This document shows positions 17,076 through 25,152 of a stretch of DNA of 64,000 bases, one piece after another. Position 1 is the stretch's first letter; each line of letters opens with the position of its first letter. The notes beneath the pieces were generated by a model. The model saw nothing but the letters and a program-made list of their open reading frames with translations. It searched no databases and was not told where the DNA came from. The position numbers were made by a program, and so were the translations under genes. This stretch comes from Streptomyces tauricus (GTDB taxonomy: Bacteria; Actinomycetota; Actinomycetes; Streptomycetales; Streptomycetaceae), in the NCBI RefSeq assembly GCF_014650955.1, contig NZ_BMVY01000036.1, positions 1-64,000 on the forward strand, in the 5' to 3' direction.

Positions 17076-17966
17076 GTGTCGGTTCTGGTTCTCCTCCTCG
17101 CCGTCGGCGCGGCCTGTTGTCTGGGCGTCGGTTTCGTCCTCCAGCAGAACGCGGCGGCCCATGCCCCGCTGGGTGACTTCCTCTCCCCCCGACTGCTCCT
17201 CGACCTCGTGAAGGTGCCGCGCTGGCTGGGCGGCATCGGGTTCATGGTCGTGGGCATGGTGCTCGGCGCGATCGCGCTGGCGCACGGCGAGCTGTCCCTC
17301 GTCGAACCGCTCCTCGCGACCAATCTGCTCTTCGCCCTCGTACTCTCCCGGCGCCAGACCCGCCAGCCGCTCGGCCGGCAGGGCTGGGGCGGGCTGCTGC
17401 TCCTCGCGGGCGGGGTGACGGCCTTCATCGTGGCCGGGCAGCCGGAGGGCGGCGACGCGATCTCCGATCCGGTACGGCACTGGCTGATCATCGGGGCGAT
17501 GGTGGGCCTCGCGCTGCTGCTCACCGGGTACGCCAAGCGGTCCCGGCTGAGTTCGGGGCCGGCGCTCGGGGTGGCGGCCGGTCTGCTGTACGGGGTGCAG
17601 GACGCGCTCACGCGGGTGAGCGGACAGCGCTTCTCCGACGGCGGCTGGATGGCGCTGGTCACCGGCTGGCAGCTGTACGCCGTCGTCGCCCTCGGGATCA
17701 CCGGGCTCGTGCTCGTCCAGAGCGCCTTCGAGACGGCGCCCCTGCGGATGTCGCTGCCCGCGCTCACCGCCGCGCAGCCGCTCGCCGGGATCGTGTGCGG
17801 GGTGGGTTTCCTCGGGGACCGGTTGCGGGCCGACACCGGGGCGATGGCCTGGGAGGCCGCCGGACTCGCCGGGATCGTGGTGGGCGTCGTCCTGCTGGGG
17901 CTGCATCCCGCGATGCCGAACGGGGTGGCGCTCAAGGAACGGCTGCGGGACCTGCAACCGCGTTGA
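17076..17966 (+). CDS. DMT/EamA-like membrane transporter
   Basis: 296 residues from a GTG with GAGG 8 bases upstream. About nine to ten membrane helices are visible, starting with the LVLLLAVGAACCLGVGFVL segment. A conserved HGELSLVEPLLATNLLFAL block near residues 70-88 and AQPLAGIVCGVGFLGDRLR near residues 233-251 resemble the two halves of drug/metabolite transporters. Its cargo is unknown. It is divergent from the FAD dehydrogenase and could share its operator. Short hydrophilic tail at the C-terminus. Confidence 0.85.
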   Translation: MSVLVLLLAVGAACCLGVGFVLQQNAAAHAPLGDFLSPRLLLDLVKVPRWLGGIGFMVVGMVLGAIALAHGELSLVEPLLATNLLFALVLSRRQTRQPLGRQGWGGLLLLAGGVTAFIVAGQPEGGDAISDPVRHWLIIGAMVGLALLLTGYAKRSRLSSGPALGVAAGLLYGVQDALTRVSGQRFSDGGWMALVTGWQLYAVVALGITGLVLVQSAFETAPLRMSLPALTAAQPLAGIVCGVGFLGDRLRADTGAMAWEAAGLAGIVVGVVLLGLHPAMPNGVALKERLRDLQPR

Positions 17967-18052
17967 CCTCGGCCTCCCGCGGGGCCGGACGGGCTGGTGG
18001 CGGGCTGCCGTTCGGCTGGGGTGGGCTGCCGGCGGGCTGCTTTGATGGGCGG

Positions 18053-18568
18053 ATGAGTTCCGCTGACGAGATTCTCGACGTCGTCGACGAGCACGACGAG
18101 GTGATCGGCCAGGCCAGGCGCGGGGACGTGTACGCGCGCGGGCTGCGGCACCGATGCGCGTTCATCCAGGTCAGAGACGCGGAGGGGCGCCTGTTCGTGC
18201 ACCGGCGCACGTCCACCAAGCTCGTGTTCCCGTCGCTGTACGACATGTTCGTCGGCGGGGTCGTGGGCGCGGGCGAGAGCTACGACGAGGCGGCGTTGCG
18301 GGAGGCCGAGGAGGAACTGGGGGTGTCCGGGCTGGCCCGGCCGTCCTTCCTGTTCAAGTTCCTGTACGAGGACGGGGCCGGGCTGAGCTGGTGGTCGGCG
18401 GTGTACGAGGTGCGGTGCGAGGTGGCGGTTTCTCCGCAGGTGGAGGAGGTCGACTGGTACGCGTTCCTGCCGGAGGCGGAGGTGGTGGAGCGGTTGGACG
18501 AGTGGGAGTGGGTGCCGGACGGGGTGGCGGCGTATTCGCGGCTGCGGGCGTTTCGGGGGGCGGGGTGA
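18053..18568 (+). CDS. Nudix hydrolase
   Basis: 171 residues with a complete Nudix box at residues 69-91 (G, x5, E75, x7, then REAEEELGV). The surrounding N-terminal layout (DVVDEHDEVIGQARRGDVYARGL) matches the subgroup related to isopentenyl diphosphate isomerase and NUDIX proteins acting on small diphosphates. It cleaves nucleoside-diphosphate-X compounds with a divalent metal; the substrate is not predictable. The ATG at 18053 is the first plausible start after the previous gene. Followed directly by three copies of the dispersed repeat. Confidence 0.92.
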   Translation: MSSADEILDVVDEHDEVIGQARRGDVYARGLRHRCAFIQVRDAEGRLFVHRRTSTKLVFPSLYDMFVGGVVGAGESYDEAALREAEEELGVSGLARPSFLFKFLYEDGAGLSWWSAVYEVRCEVAVSPQVEEVDWYAFLPEAEVVERLDEWEWVPDGVAAYSRLRAFRGAG

Positions 18569-18586
18569 GGCCCCCCGAAACGAAGA

Positions 18587-18683
18587 TTGCGCCGTTCCCC
18601 GCGCCCCTGACAGACCAAGGACTGCGCCGTTCCCCGCGCCCCTGAAAAGCGACAAGCCTGCGCCGTTCCCCGCGCCCCTACAG
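18587..18683 (-). repeat. Dispersed GC-rich element, three inverted copies
   Basis: Three cores in reverse orientation (TGCGCCGTTCCCCGCGCCCC) near 18589, 18624 and 18659, at about 35-bp spacing, linked by GACAGACCAAGGAC and GAAAAGCGACAAGCC. Located between the Nudix gene and the first DUF202 gene. Confidence 0.85.
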
Positions 18684-18739
18684 GTACGCACCTGTAGGTG
18701 TGCGGCTGGGGAGTGAGGGGGGCCGGTAGTGTCGGTGGG

Positions 18740-19132
18740 GTGATCGAGTTTGTGCGGAACGTCCGGTTGTGGTTCGCGCCTGCGCGGATCGAGGAAGAAG
18801 GGGTCACCCCCGACTACCGGTTCTCGTTGGCGAACGAGCGGACGTTTCTGGCGTGGCTGCGGACCTCCCTCGCCCTGATCGGCGGCGGTTTCGCCGTGGA
18901 CCAGTTCCTGCCGGACCTGCGGTGGGAGTGGCGGGCCGGGCTGGCGCTCGGGCTGCTGGCCGCGGGAGTGCTGTGCGCGCTGCGGTCGGTGAACCACTGG
19001 GTCCGCTGCGAGCGCGCGATGCGCAGGGGCGAGGACCTGCCGGTGTCCCGTTTCCCGGCGCTGCTGAGCATCGGTGTGGCCCTGGTCGCCCTCGCCATGG
19101 TGGTGGTCGTGCTGGCCGGGTGGGAGTCGTGA
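18740..19132 (+). CDS. DUF202/YidH family membrane protein
   Basis: 130 residues from a GTG. The family signature DYRFSLANERTFLAWLRTSL (about residues 25-44) precedes three predicted membrane helices: one following LALIGGGFAVDQF, one around GLALGLLAAGVLCAL, and one near the C-terminus (GVALVALAMVVVVLAGW). Small integral membrane proteins of unknown function. The stop overlaps the GTG start of a second DUF202 gene (GTGA), so the two are translationally coupled and probably form a heteromer (inference). Confidence 0.87.
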   Translation: MIEFVRNVRLWFAPARIEEEGVTPDYRFSLANERTFLAWLRTSLALIGGGFAVDQFLPDLRWEWRAGLALGLLAAGVLCALRSVNHWVRCERAMRRGEDLPVSRFPALLSIGVALVALAMVVVVLAGWES

Positions 19133-19437
19133 CGGTACGCGACCCGGGACTGCAGCCGGAGCGCACCCGGCTCGCCTGGCGGCGTACGACCCTGGCGGCG
19201 ACCGTGGCCGCCGTACTCGCGGGGAAGTCGGCGCTGCGCGAGGGACCCGGCGTGACCGCGCTGGTGGTGTGCGCGCTGTGCTGCGGGCTGTGGCTGGGGT
19301 TCCTCGCCGTGGCACACCGGCGGATCCGCGCCCTGTCCGGGAGCGTGCCCCCGCAGGCGTTCACGCCGAGGCACGCGAGCACCGCCGCCCTGTGCACGAT
19401 CGCGTTGGCCGTCTGCGCGGCGGCGCTGGTCTTCTGA
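19129..19437 (+). CDS. Small DUF202 membrane protein, second of pair
   Basis: 102 residues starting at a GTG that overlaps the stop of the preceding DUF202 gene by 4 bp. The shortened family signature LQPERTRLAWRRTTLAATVAA is near the N-terminus. Three membrane helices follow (around TVAAVLAG, VVCALCCGLWLGFLAV and LCTIALAVCAAALVF). Function unknown. Such coupled long-plus-short DUF202 pairs are common in actinobacteria. Confidence 0.85.
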   Translation: MTVRDPGLQPERTRLAWRRTTLAATVAAVLAGKSALREGPGVTALVVCALCCGLWLGFLAVAHRRIRALSGSVPPQAFTPRHASTAALCTIALAVCAAALVF

Positions 19438-19612
19438 GCATGCGGAGTCGGCCGGCGGACTCGCCGAGGTGCCGCACGGCGACCACGTCGACTACGTTCA
19501 TGCCGGTCACCACCACGCCCGCCACGAAGGGCGCCGGGGCGAAGCATCAGGCAGCACGGGGCCCGGCACGACAGGCCCCACCGAGGTTCCGGAGCCCCCG
19601 AGCCGCAGGTGA
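19436..19612 (+). pseudogene. Remnant of a His-rich metal-binding small protein
   Basis: One frame with no start codon of its own, open from 19436 to a TGA at 19610-19612, encodes VPHGDHVDYVHAGHHHARHEG. This resembles the conserved core of small actinobacterial proteins with repeated HGDH/HDGH motifs often found next to metal-uptake genes. The N-terminal Cys/His part and the usual acidic end are missing; the rest degenerates into Gly/Pro/Thr-rich sequence. Family recall is from memory and the call is tentative. Confidence 0.45.
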
Positions 19613-19680
19613 CGGCCCGGGGGTTTTCCGTGGTCCTGCGTGGCCGAGACGCCGGTCACGTTTCGTTTGCCCACTGGACG

Positions 19681-19700
19681 GCATACCGACCGGTCGGCAT
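19681..19700. promoter_or_regulatory. TetR-type operator, family A (site 2)
   Basis: Contains the perfect 12-bp palindrome CCGACCGGTCGG at 19686-19697 within GCATACCGACCGGTCGGCAT. It lies 42 bp before the ATG of the APH-like kinase, in the promoter position of the kinase/acyl-CoA dehydrogenase operon. Shares GCATACCGACCGGT with the site at 52328 and, inverted, nearly all of it with 25963. Confidence 0.72.
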
Positions 19701-19741
19701 CATGTGGGGGAGCCCTGATCCCCGCCTACGGAGGAAACACG

Positions 19742-20764
19742 ATGAGTCCAGACCACCCGCCAGGTCTCGATCTCGACCGGCTGCGCGGCCTGCTCGACAG
19801 CGAGCGGCCCGGGCTGGTCGACGGCCCGCTGACCGGCCGGCTGATCGAGGGCGGACGGTCGAACCTCACGTACGCGGTGACGGACGGCACCTCGAAGTGG
19901 GTCGTCCGCAGGCCGCCGCTCGGGCACGTCCTGGCCACCGCGCACGACATGAAGCGCGAGCACCGGGTGATCAGCGCGCTGCACCCGACCGCCGTACCCG
20001 TGCCGCGGACGCTGCTGCTGTGCGAGGACGTGGACGTGCTGGGCGCGCCCTTCTACGTCATGGACTTCGTCGAGGGCACGCCCTACCGGACCGCCGAGCA
20101 ACTCGCTCCGCTCGGCCCGGAGCGCACCCGTGGCGCGGTGCTCGGTCTCGTCGACACCCTGGTCGAACTGCACGCCGTGGACCCCGCCGAGGTGGGCCTC
20201 GCCGACTTCGGCCGGCCCGAGGGCTTCCTCGACCGTCAACTGCGGCGCTGGGGCAAACAGTTGGACGCCTCCCGCAACCGCGAGCTGGCCGGCATCGACG
20301 AGTTGCACGCCGCGCTCGGGCGCGAGCTGCCGCACTCCCCCACCGCCACGGTCGTGCACGGCGACTACCGCCTCGACAACGTGCTGATCGGCGAGGACGA
20401 CCGGATCAGGGCGATCCTCGACTGGGAGATGTCCACGCTGGGCGACCCGCTCACCGACCTGGGCCTGCTGGTCATGTACAGCATGCCGCTGGGGCTGCCC
20501 GACTCCCCCGTCTCCACGACCGCGACGGCCGCCGGACACCCGTCACCGGCCGAGCTGATCGAGCGGTACGCCGCGCGGTCGGGGCGTGACGTGTCCGCCG
20601 TCGCCTGGTACACGGCGTTCGCGTGGTTCAAGCTCGCCGTGATCCTGGAGGGCATCCACTACCGCTACACGCTCGGCCAGACCGTCGGCGCGGGCTTCGA
20701 CCGTATCGGCGACCTGGTGCCCGTGTTCATCGAGCACGGCCTGACCACCCTTCAGGAAGGCTGA
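19742..20764 (+). CDS. Phosphotransferase (APH-like, ACAD10/11-type) of acyl-CoA operon
   Basis: 340 residues with the aminoglycoside phosphotransferase/choline kinase fold. The catalytic loop HGDYRLDNV is at 206-214 (Asp208, Asn213) and the metal-binding Asp227 is in ILDWE. Members next to an acyl-CoA dehydrogenase are related to the kinase half of ACAD10/11, which phosphorylates 4-hydroxyacyl-CoAs before dehydrogenation. The gene is 7 bp from an acyl-CoA dehydrogenase, matching that arrangement. The ATG at 19742 follows a GGAGGA ribosome site. It is not likely to be an antibiotic resistance gene despite the fold. Confidence 0.9.
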   Translation: MSPDHPPGLDLDRLRGLLDSERPGLVDGPLTGRLIEGGRSNLTYAVTDGTSKWVVRRPPLGHVLATAHDMKREHRVISALHPTAVPVPRTLLLCEDVDVLGAPFYVMDFVEGTPYRTAEQLAPLGPERTRGAVLGLVDTLVELHAVDPAEVGLADFGRPEGFLDRQLRRWGKQLDASRNRELAGIDELHAALGRELPHSPTATVVHGDYRLDNVLIGEDDRIRAILDWEMSTLGDPLTDLGLLVMYSMPLGLPDSPVSTTATAAGHPSPAELIERYAARSGRDVSAVAWYTAFAWFKLAVILEGIHYRYTLGQTVGAGFDRIGDLVPVFIEHGLTTLQEG

Positions 20765-20771
20765 CCGCATC

Positions 20772-22004
20772 ATGGACTTCGCGTTCGACGCACGCACCGA
20801 GGAACTGCGCGCCAAGCTGCTCGCCTTCATGGACGAGTACGTCTATCCGGCCGAGGCCGTCGCGCACGAGCAGCGGCAGCGGCTGGACTCGCCGTGGGAC
20901 ACCCCGGCCGTGGTCGAGGAGTTGAAGGCCGAGGCCCGCCGCCAGGGGCTGTGGAACCTCTTCCTGCCGGACTCCGAGTACGGGGCCGGGCTGACGAACC
21001 TGCAGTACGCGCCGCTCGCCGAGATCACCGGCCGGTCCCCGCAGTTGGCGCCCACCGCGCTGAACTGCGCGGCGCCCGACACCGGCAACATGGAGGTGCT
21101 CAGCCAGTTCGGCGACGAGCAGCAGCGCAAGCAGTGGCTGGAGCCGCTGCTCGCCGGTGAGATCCGGTCGGCGTTCGCGATGACCGAGCCGGAGGTGGCC
21201 TCCTCCGACGCCACGAACATCACCACGCTGATCGAGCGGACCTCCGGCGGGGCGGACGGCACCGACGAGTACGTCGTCACCGGCCGCAAGTGGTACATCT
21301 CCGGGGCGATGAACCCCGACTGCAAGATCTTCATCGTGATGGGCAAGACGGACCCCGGCGGCTCCGACATCCGCCGTCAGCAGTCGATGATCCTGGTGCC
21401 GCGCGACACCCCGGGCGTCGAGGTCAAGCGCGCGATGCAGGTGTACGGCTACGAGGACCACTCCCACGGCGGCCACGCGGAGGTCGTCTTCCACGGGGCG
21501 CGGGTGCCGGTCGCCAACCTCATCGGCGAGGAGGGCGGCGGCTTCGCCATCGCGCAGGCGCGGCTCGGCCCCGGCCGCATCCACCACTGCATGCGGCTGA
21601 TCGGCATGGCCGAGCGGGCGATCGAGCTGATGTGCCGGCGGGCGGTCTCGCGTGAGGCGTTCGGCAAGTCGCTGGCCCAGCAGGGGGTCGTCCACAACTG
21701 GATCGCGGACGCGCGGGTCGCCGTCGAGCAGCTTCGGCTGCTGGTGCTGAAGACCGCCTGGATGATGGACACGGTGGGCAACAAGGGGGCGCACACGGAG
21801 ATCCAGGCGATCAAGATCGCCACGCCTCGTACGGTCGTCGACATCATCGACAAGGCGATCCAGCTGCACGGTGCGGGGGGTGTGAGTCAGGACTTCCCGC
21901 TGGCCGAGCTGTGGGCGGGTGCGCGCACGCTGAAGCTGGCCGACGGGCCGGACGAGGTGCATCAGCGGTCGCTGGCGCGGCACGAGCTGAAGAAGTACGT
22001 CTGA
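20772..22004 (+). CDS. Acyl-CoA dehydrogenase
   Basis: 410 residues, with N-terminal helical, middle beta and C-terminal helical domains. FAMTEPEVASSDATN (about residues 135-149) and RKWYISGAMNPDCKIFIVMG are the FAD/substrate-contact blocks of the family, and the QLHGAGGVSQDFPLAELWA segment near the C-terminus is typical of the long-chain/ACAD11-like group. It introduces a 2,3 double bond into an acyl-CoA with FAD. Coupled to the upstream kinase (7-bp gap) and probably under the same operator at 19681. The stop is followed by a large palindrome at 22021. Confidence 0.95.
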   Translation: MDFAFDARTEELRAKLLAFMDEYVYPAEAVAHEQRQRLDSPWDTPAVVEELKAEARRQGLWNLFLPDSEYGAGLTNLQYAPLAEITGRSPQLAPTALNCAAPDTGNMEVLSQFGDEQQRKQWLEPLLAGEIRSAFAMTEPEVASSDATNITTLIERTSGGADGTDEYVVTGRKWYISGAMNPDCKIFIVMGKTDPGGSDIRRQQSMILVPRDTPGVEVKRAMQVYGYEDHSHGGHAEVVFHGARVPVANLIGEEGGGFAIAQARLGPGRIHHCMRLIGMAERAIELMCRRAVSREAFGKSLAQQGVVHNWIADARVAVEQLRLLVLKTAWMMDTVGNKGAHTEIQAIKIATPRTVVDIIDKAIQLHGAGGVSQDFPLAELWAGARTLKLADGPDEVHQRSLARHELKKYV

Positions 22005-22020
22005 TCCCGCCGAACTCCTG

Positions 22021-22070
22021 ATTGCGCGGTTCCCCGCGCCCCCATGTGGGGGCGCGGGGAACCGCGCAAT
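22021..22070. terminator. 50-bp near-perfect palindrome made of two inverted dispersed elements
   Basis: 24-bp arms pair perfectly (22021-22044 with 22047-22070) around a central TG. Each arm is one copy of the dispersed core, here the version ending CCGCGCAAT. It sits 17 bp after the acyl-CoA dehydrogenase stop and is followed by TTTT, as expected of a strong hairpin terminator. A second palindrome, CCCCCGATCGGGGG, is at 22083-22096. Confidence 0.8.
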
Positions 22071-22255
22071 TTTCGGCATCGGCCCCCGATCGGGGGCGGG
22101 CGGCTCGTTGTTCGGCTTCGCGGTACTGGTGTCGTGCAAACAACCCGTGAAAAACGCTGGGCGACCGTGCGCCTGCGACAGGTCGTGCCCCGGCTGCGGG
22201 ACGGCGCGACGGTGGTGGTGTGCACGCCGGGTCCGCGGCCGCTGGAGGGAGTGTT

Positions 22256-22746
22256 CGGTGCGGCTGGGCGGGCTCGCGGGCGTCACGGCCTCGTGGCCTT
22301 CGGTCCCGGCGGACGTCTCCTGGCCACGGCGGGCGACGACCGCCCCGCCCGGCTGTGGAACGTCACCGACCCGCGCAGGCCCCGCGAACTGGCCACCCTC
22401 GGCGGGCACAGGGACGCCGTGTGCGGGCCGGCGCCGAGCCCGGACGGGCGGACACTGGCCACCGGCAGCTGGGACCGCACCGCCCGTCCATGGGACATCG
22501 CCGACCCGCGCAGGACCCGCGAACTGGGCACCGTCAGCGGACACGGGGACCATGTGAACACGGTGACGTTCGGTCCGGGCGGCCGGACGCCGGCCAGCGG
22601 GAGCGCGGCCCGCACCGCCCGGCTGTGGCCGGACGGCCCCGGAACGCGTCGCGGACCGCGTGTGCCGGACCGACCGTCCCACGATCACCTCCGCCCAGTG
22701 GGCCGAGTACTTCGGCGACCTGGCCTACCGGCCCCCGTGCCGGTGA
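22256..22746 (+). pseudogene. Degenerate WD40-repeat protein, C-terminal remnant
   Basis: Two to three WD40 units are readable: GRLLATAGDDRPARLWNV, GRTLATGSWDRTARPWDI and GRTPASGSAARTARLWP, linked by DPRRPRELATLGGH-type spacers. After RLWP (about 22632) the true C-terminus continues in another frame as APERVADRVCRTDRPTITSA followed by QWAEYFGDLAYRPPCR and a TGA at 22744-22746. This is the usual ending of Streptomyces WD40 proteins that carry an N-terminal effector or kinase-like domain. Here the N-terminus is missing and substitutions (GPGG for SPDG, RPW for RLW) show decay. Not functional. Confidence 0.8.
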
Positions 22747-22755
22747 CGGCGCGGC

Positions 22756-23388
22756 CTACGGCCGCAGCGCCCGCAGCAGGAGGTCGGCGAGGTGGTCGGC
22801 GACCTCCTGCTGGCTGAGCGGGCCGTCGGGCCGGTACCACGTGGACAGGTGGTGCACGGACCCGAAGTGGTAGTCGACGACGAGGTCCGCGGGGGTCTTC
22901 TTCGAGAAGACCCCCGCCTCCTGGCCCTCCTCGATCAGCGCGCGGAACCGCTCGTGGTACCGCCGCCGCTCGGCCCGCACCTGCTTGTTCTTCTCCGGAC
23001 TCAGGTGGTGCATCGAGCGGAAGAAGATCGACGCGTCGTCGAGGTTGTCGATCGTCGTGACGACGACGTCGGCGGCGGCCCCCCGCAGCCGCTCCTCCAC
23101 CGGCGCGTCGGCGTCCGCGAAGGAGTCGAGCCGCTCCTGCTGGACCCGCAGCACCCGCGCGTACACCTCGTGGAGCAGATCGTCCTTCGAGCCGAAGTAG
23201 TGGTACAGCGCACCCTTGGTGACACCGGCCGCCTCGACGATCTCCTGGACCGAGGTGCGGTCGTAGCCGCGCTCGGCGAAGAGCCGGGTGGCGGCGGCCA
23301 GCAGCCGCCTCGGAACGGGCGTGCCGTCCCCGTCCGTCGTCCTGGGCACTGCCGCCACCTGCCTTCCAGTGTTCTTCGTGTTGTTCAC
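22756..23388 (-). CDS. TetR-family regulator of acyl-CoA genes
   Basis: 210 residues. The helix-turn-helix spans about residues 39-67 (TSVQEIVEAAGVTKGALYHYFGSKDDLL). The C-terminal ligand domain contains HHLSPEKNKQVRAERRRYHERF, a pattern seen in TetR repressors of fatty acid or steroid breakdown. It lies between two sets of acyl-CoA genes that share operator family A, so it is the best candidate to bind ACCGACCGGT. No copy of that motif is visible in front of its own GTG start, so autoregulation is not supported. Transcribed leftwards; its stop abuts the WD40 remnant. Confidence 0.88.
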   Translation of the reverse strand: MNNTKNTGRQVAAVPRTTDGDGTPVPRRLLAAATRLFAERGYDRTSVQEIVEAAGVTKGALYHYFGSKDDLLHEVYARVLRVQQERLDSFADADAPVEERLRGAAADVVVTTIDNLDDASIFFRSMHHLSPEKNKQVRAERRRYHERFRALIEEGQEAGVFSKKTPADLVVDYHFGSVHHLSTWYRPDGPLSQQEVADHLADLLLRALRP

Positions 23389-23481
23389 GTTGTAGAGGCC
23401 GTTCAGGGCGTTCCGGTTGCGCGCCGCCCTGTTCGTCCGCGTTGCTCCCCCGGGCCGTGGCCGGTCAGGGGCCGTCGTCGG

Positions 23482-25152
23482 CTAGGGGGCGTCGTGCGGA
23501 CGGGAACGCAGTTCCCTCCGGAGGATCTTGCCACTGGCCGTCTTCGGCAGGTCGGGCAGGATCTCCACCTGGCGCGGGTACTTGTAGGCGGCCAGTCTCT
23601 CCTTGCAGTACGCGGCGAGTGCGGCCGGGTCCTCCGCCGCGCCGGGCCGCAGGCTGATGTACGCCTTGACGGTCTCGCCGCGATACCCGTCGGGCACCCC
23701 GACGACGGCCGCCTCCCGCACGGCCGGGTGGGTGTAGAGCACGTCCTCGACCTCGCGCGGCCACACCTTGAACCCGGACGCGTTGATCATGTCCTTCTTG
23801 CGGTCGACGACATAGAGCCAGCCGTCCGTGTCCATGAATCCGATGTCCCCGGTGCGCAGTTCCCCGTCCGGGAAGGTCTCCGCGGTGGCCTCGGGGCGCC
23901 GCCAGTAGCCGGGCACGACCTGCGGGCCGCGTACGAGGATCTCGCCCTGTTCCCCGAGCGGCACCTCCTGGCCGTGGTCGTCGACGATGCGTACGACGCC
24001 GTCGGGTCCGGGCAGGCCGACGGCGAGCGTCCCGGAGACCGGGTCGACCGGCGCTTCCAGGTGGGGCGGCACCGAGGCGCAGGGCGCGGAGCACTCGGTG
24101 AGTCCGTAGCCGTTGCGGATGTACGGACCGAAGCCCGCGCGGAACTTCTCGACGAGCGCGGGCGGCAGCGGCGCGCCGCCGGACGAGATGTTCACGAAGG
24201 AGGAGAAGTGGTCGGGCGTCACGGCCGGGTGCGCGGCCAGCGCCATGAAGGCGGTGGACGGGCCGACGGTGTAGTGCGGCCGGTGCTCGGCGAACGCGTC
24301 GAGCACGACCCCCGACTCGAAGCGGTACGCGAGGACGAGCGTGCCCCCGCTGTTGAGGCAGGCGAGGAACTGGCAGACCATCCCGGTGATGTGGAACAGC
24401 GGGGCCATCGCGAAGTACACGGGCGCCTCGGGCAGCGCCAGGCCCGTGCGCTGGCGCTCGGCGTTGTACATGACGTTGCCGTGCGTGTTGGTGGCCCCCT
24501 TGGGAGCGCCGCTCGTCCCCGAGGTGTAGCTGATCAGCGCGATGTCCGACGGGCCGGGGTCGCGGTCGGCGGGGGCCTTGTGGCCGGCCTTCGCGACGGT
24601 CGTCAGGTCGTCCGCGTCCGGTGCCTGCGGCAGCCGCTCGAAGGTCAGCACGCGTGCGTCGTCCCGCGTCTGGAAGTCCAGTTCGCAGCCGGTGAGCACG
24701 ATGCGTACGGGCGAGTCGGCGGCCGTGTCGCGCAGATACGACTCCCAGGCGCGGTCGGCGCAGATCAGCGCCGCGACCTCGCCGTCGCGCAGGACGTGGG
24801 TCACCTCGCCGGACTTGTACATGGGGTTGACGGGCAGGACGGTCGCGCCGGCCTTCCAGGCGCCGAGGACGGCGAGCACGAAGAGCGGGCTGTTCTGCAG
24901 CAGGACGGCGACGCGGTCACCGCGCTCCAGACCGCGTTCGGCGAGGTGCCCGGCGACGGAGTCGCTCAGCTCGTCCACCTCTCGGTAGCTGAGCCGCCCG
25001 TCGAAGTAGGCGAGGAAGGCGCGGTCGGGGGTCTCGGCGACGGCCCGGCGCAGGGCGTGCACGGGCGAGTCGTCGGGGCTGACGGGGCCGCGCTGGGCCT
25101 CGTTCAGCAGAGCGACCCAGGGCCGGGCCGCGTACACGGAGGTGCTGGTCAT
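23482..25152 (-). CDS. Acyl-CoA synthetase (AMP-forming ligase)
   Basis: 556 residues. The phosphate loop SYTSGTSGAPKGA (208-220), YGLTE at 349-353, RTGDIG near 433-438 and the C-terminal catalytic Lys542 (ASGKILRRE) are all present, so both half-reactions should work. It activates a carboxylic acid as acyl-adenylate and then acyl-CoA. The ATG overlaps the stop of the upstream SDR gene (ATGA at 25149-25152), so both proteins are made together. Substrate chain length cannot be told from sequence. Likely the entry enzyme of the local beta-oxidation set. Confidence 0.95.
   Translation of the reverse strand: MTSTSVYAARPWVALLNEAQRGPVSPDDSPVHALRRAVAETPDRAFLAYFDGRLSYREVDELSDSVAGHLAERGLERGDRVAVLLQNSPLFVLAVLGAWKAGATVLPVNPMYKSGEVTHVLRDGEVAALICADRAWESYLRDTAADSPVRIVLTGCELDFQTRDDARVLTFERLPQAPDADDLTTVAKAGHKAPADRDPGPSDIALISYTSGTSGAPKGATNTHGNVMYNAERQRTGLALPEAPVYFAMAPLFHITGMVCQFLACLNSGGTLVLAYRFESGVVLDAFAEHRPHYTVGPSTAFMALAAHPAVTPDHFSSFVNISSGGAPLPPALVEKFRAGFGPYIRNGYGLTECSAPCASVPPHLEAPVDPVSGTLAVGLPGPDGVVRIVDDHGQEVPLGEQGEILVRGPQVVPGYWRRPEATAETFPDGELRTGDIGFMDTDGWLYVVDRKKDMINASGFKVWPREVEDVLYTHPAVREAAVVGVPDGYRGETVKAYISLRPGAAEDPAALAAYCKERLAAYKYPRQVEILPDLPKTASGKILRRELRSRPHDAP

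Noticed and set aside
15087..17966. 959-codon plus-strand frame across the FAD dehydrogenase and DMT genes
   Set aside because: Only its last 297 codons (from 17076) are a real gene. The rest is antisense to an intact FAD dehydrogenase and has Arg/Ala/Asp-rich shadow composition, as do most long frames here.
19742..20764. Aminoglycoside resistance gene
   Set aside because: APH fold is present, but the 7-bp coupling to an acyl-CoA dehydrogenase and the lipid-type operator fit the ACAD10/11 kinase group.
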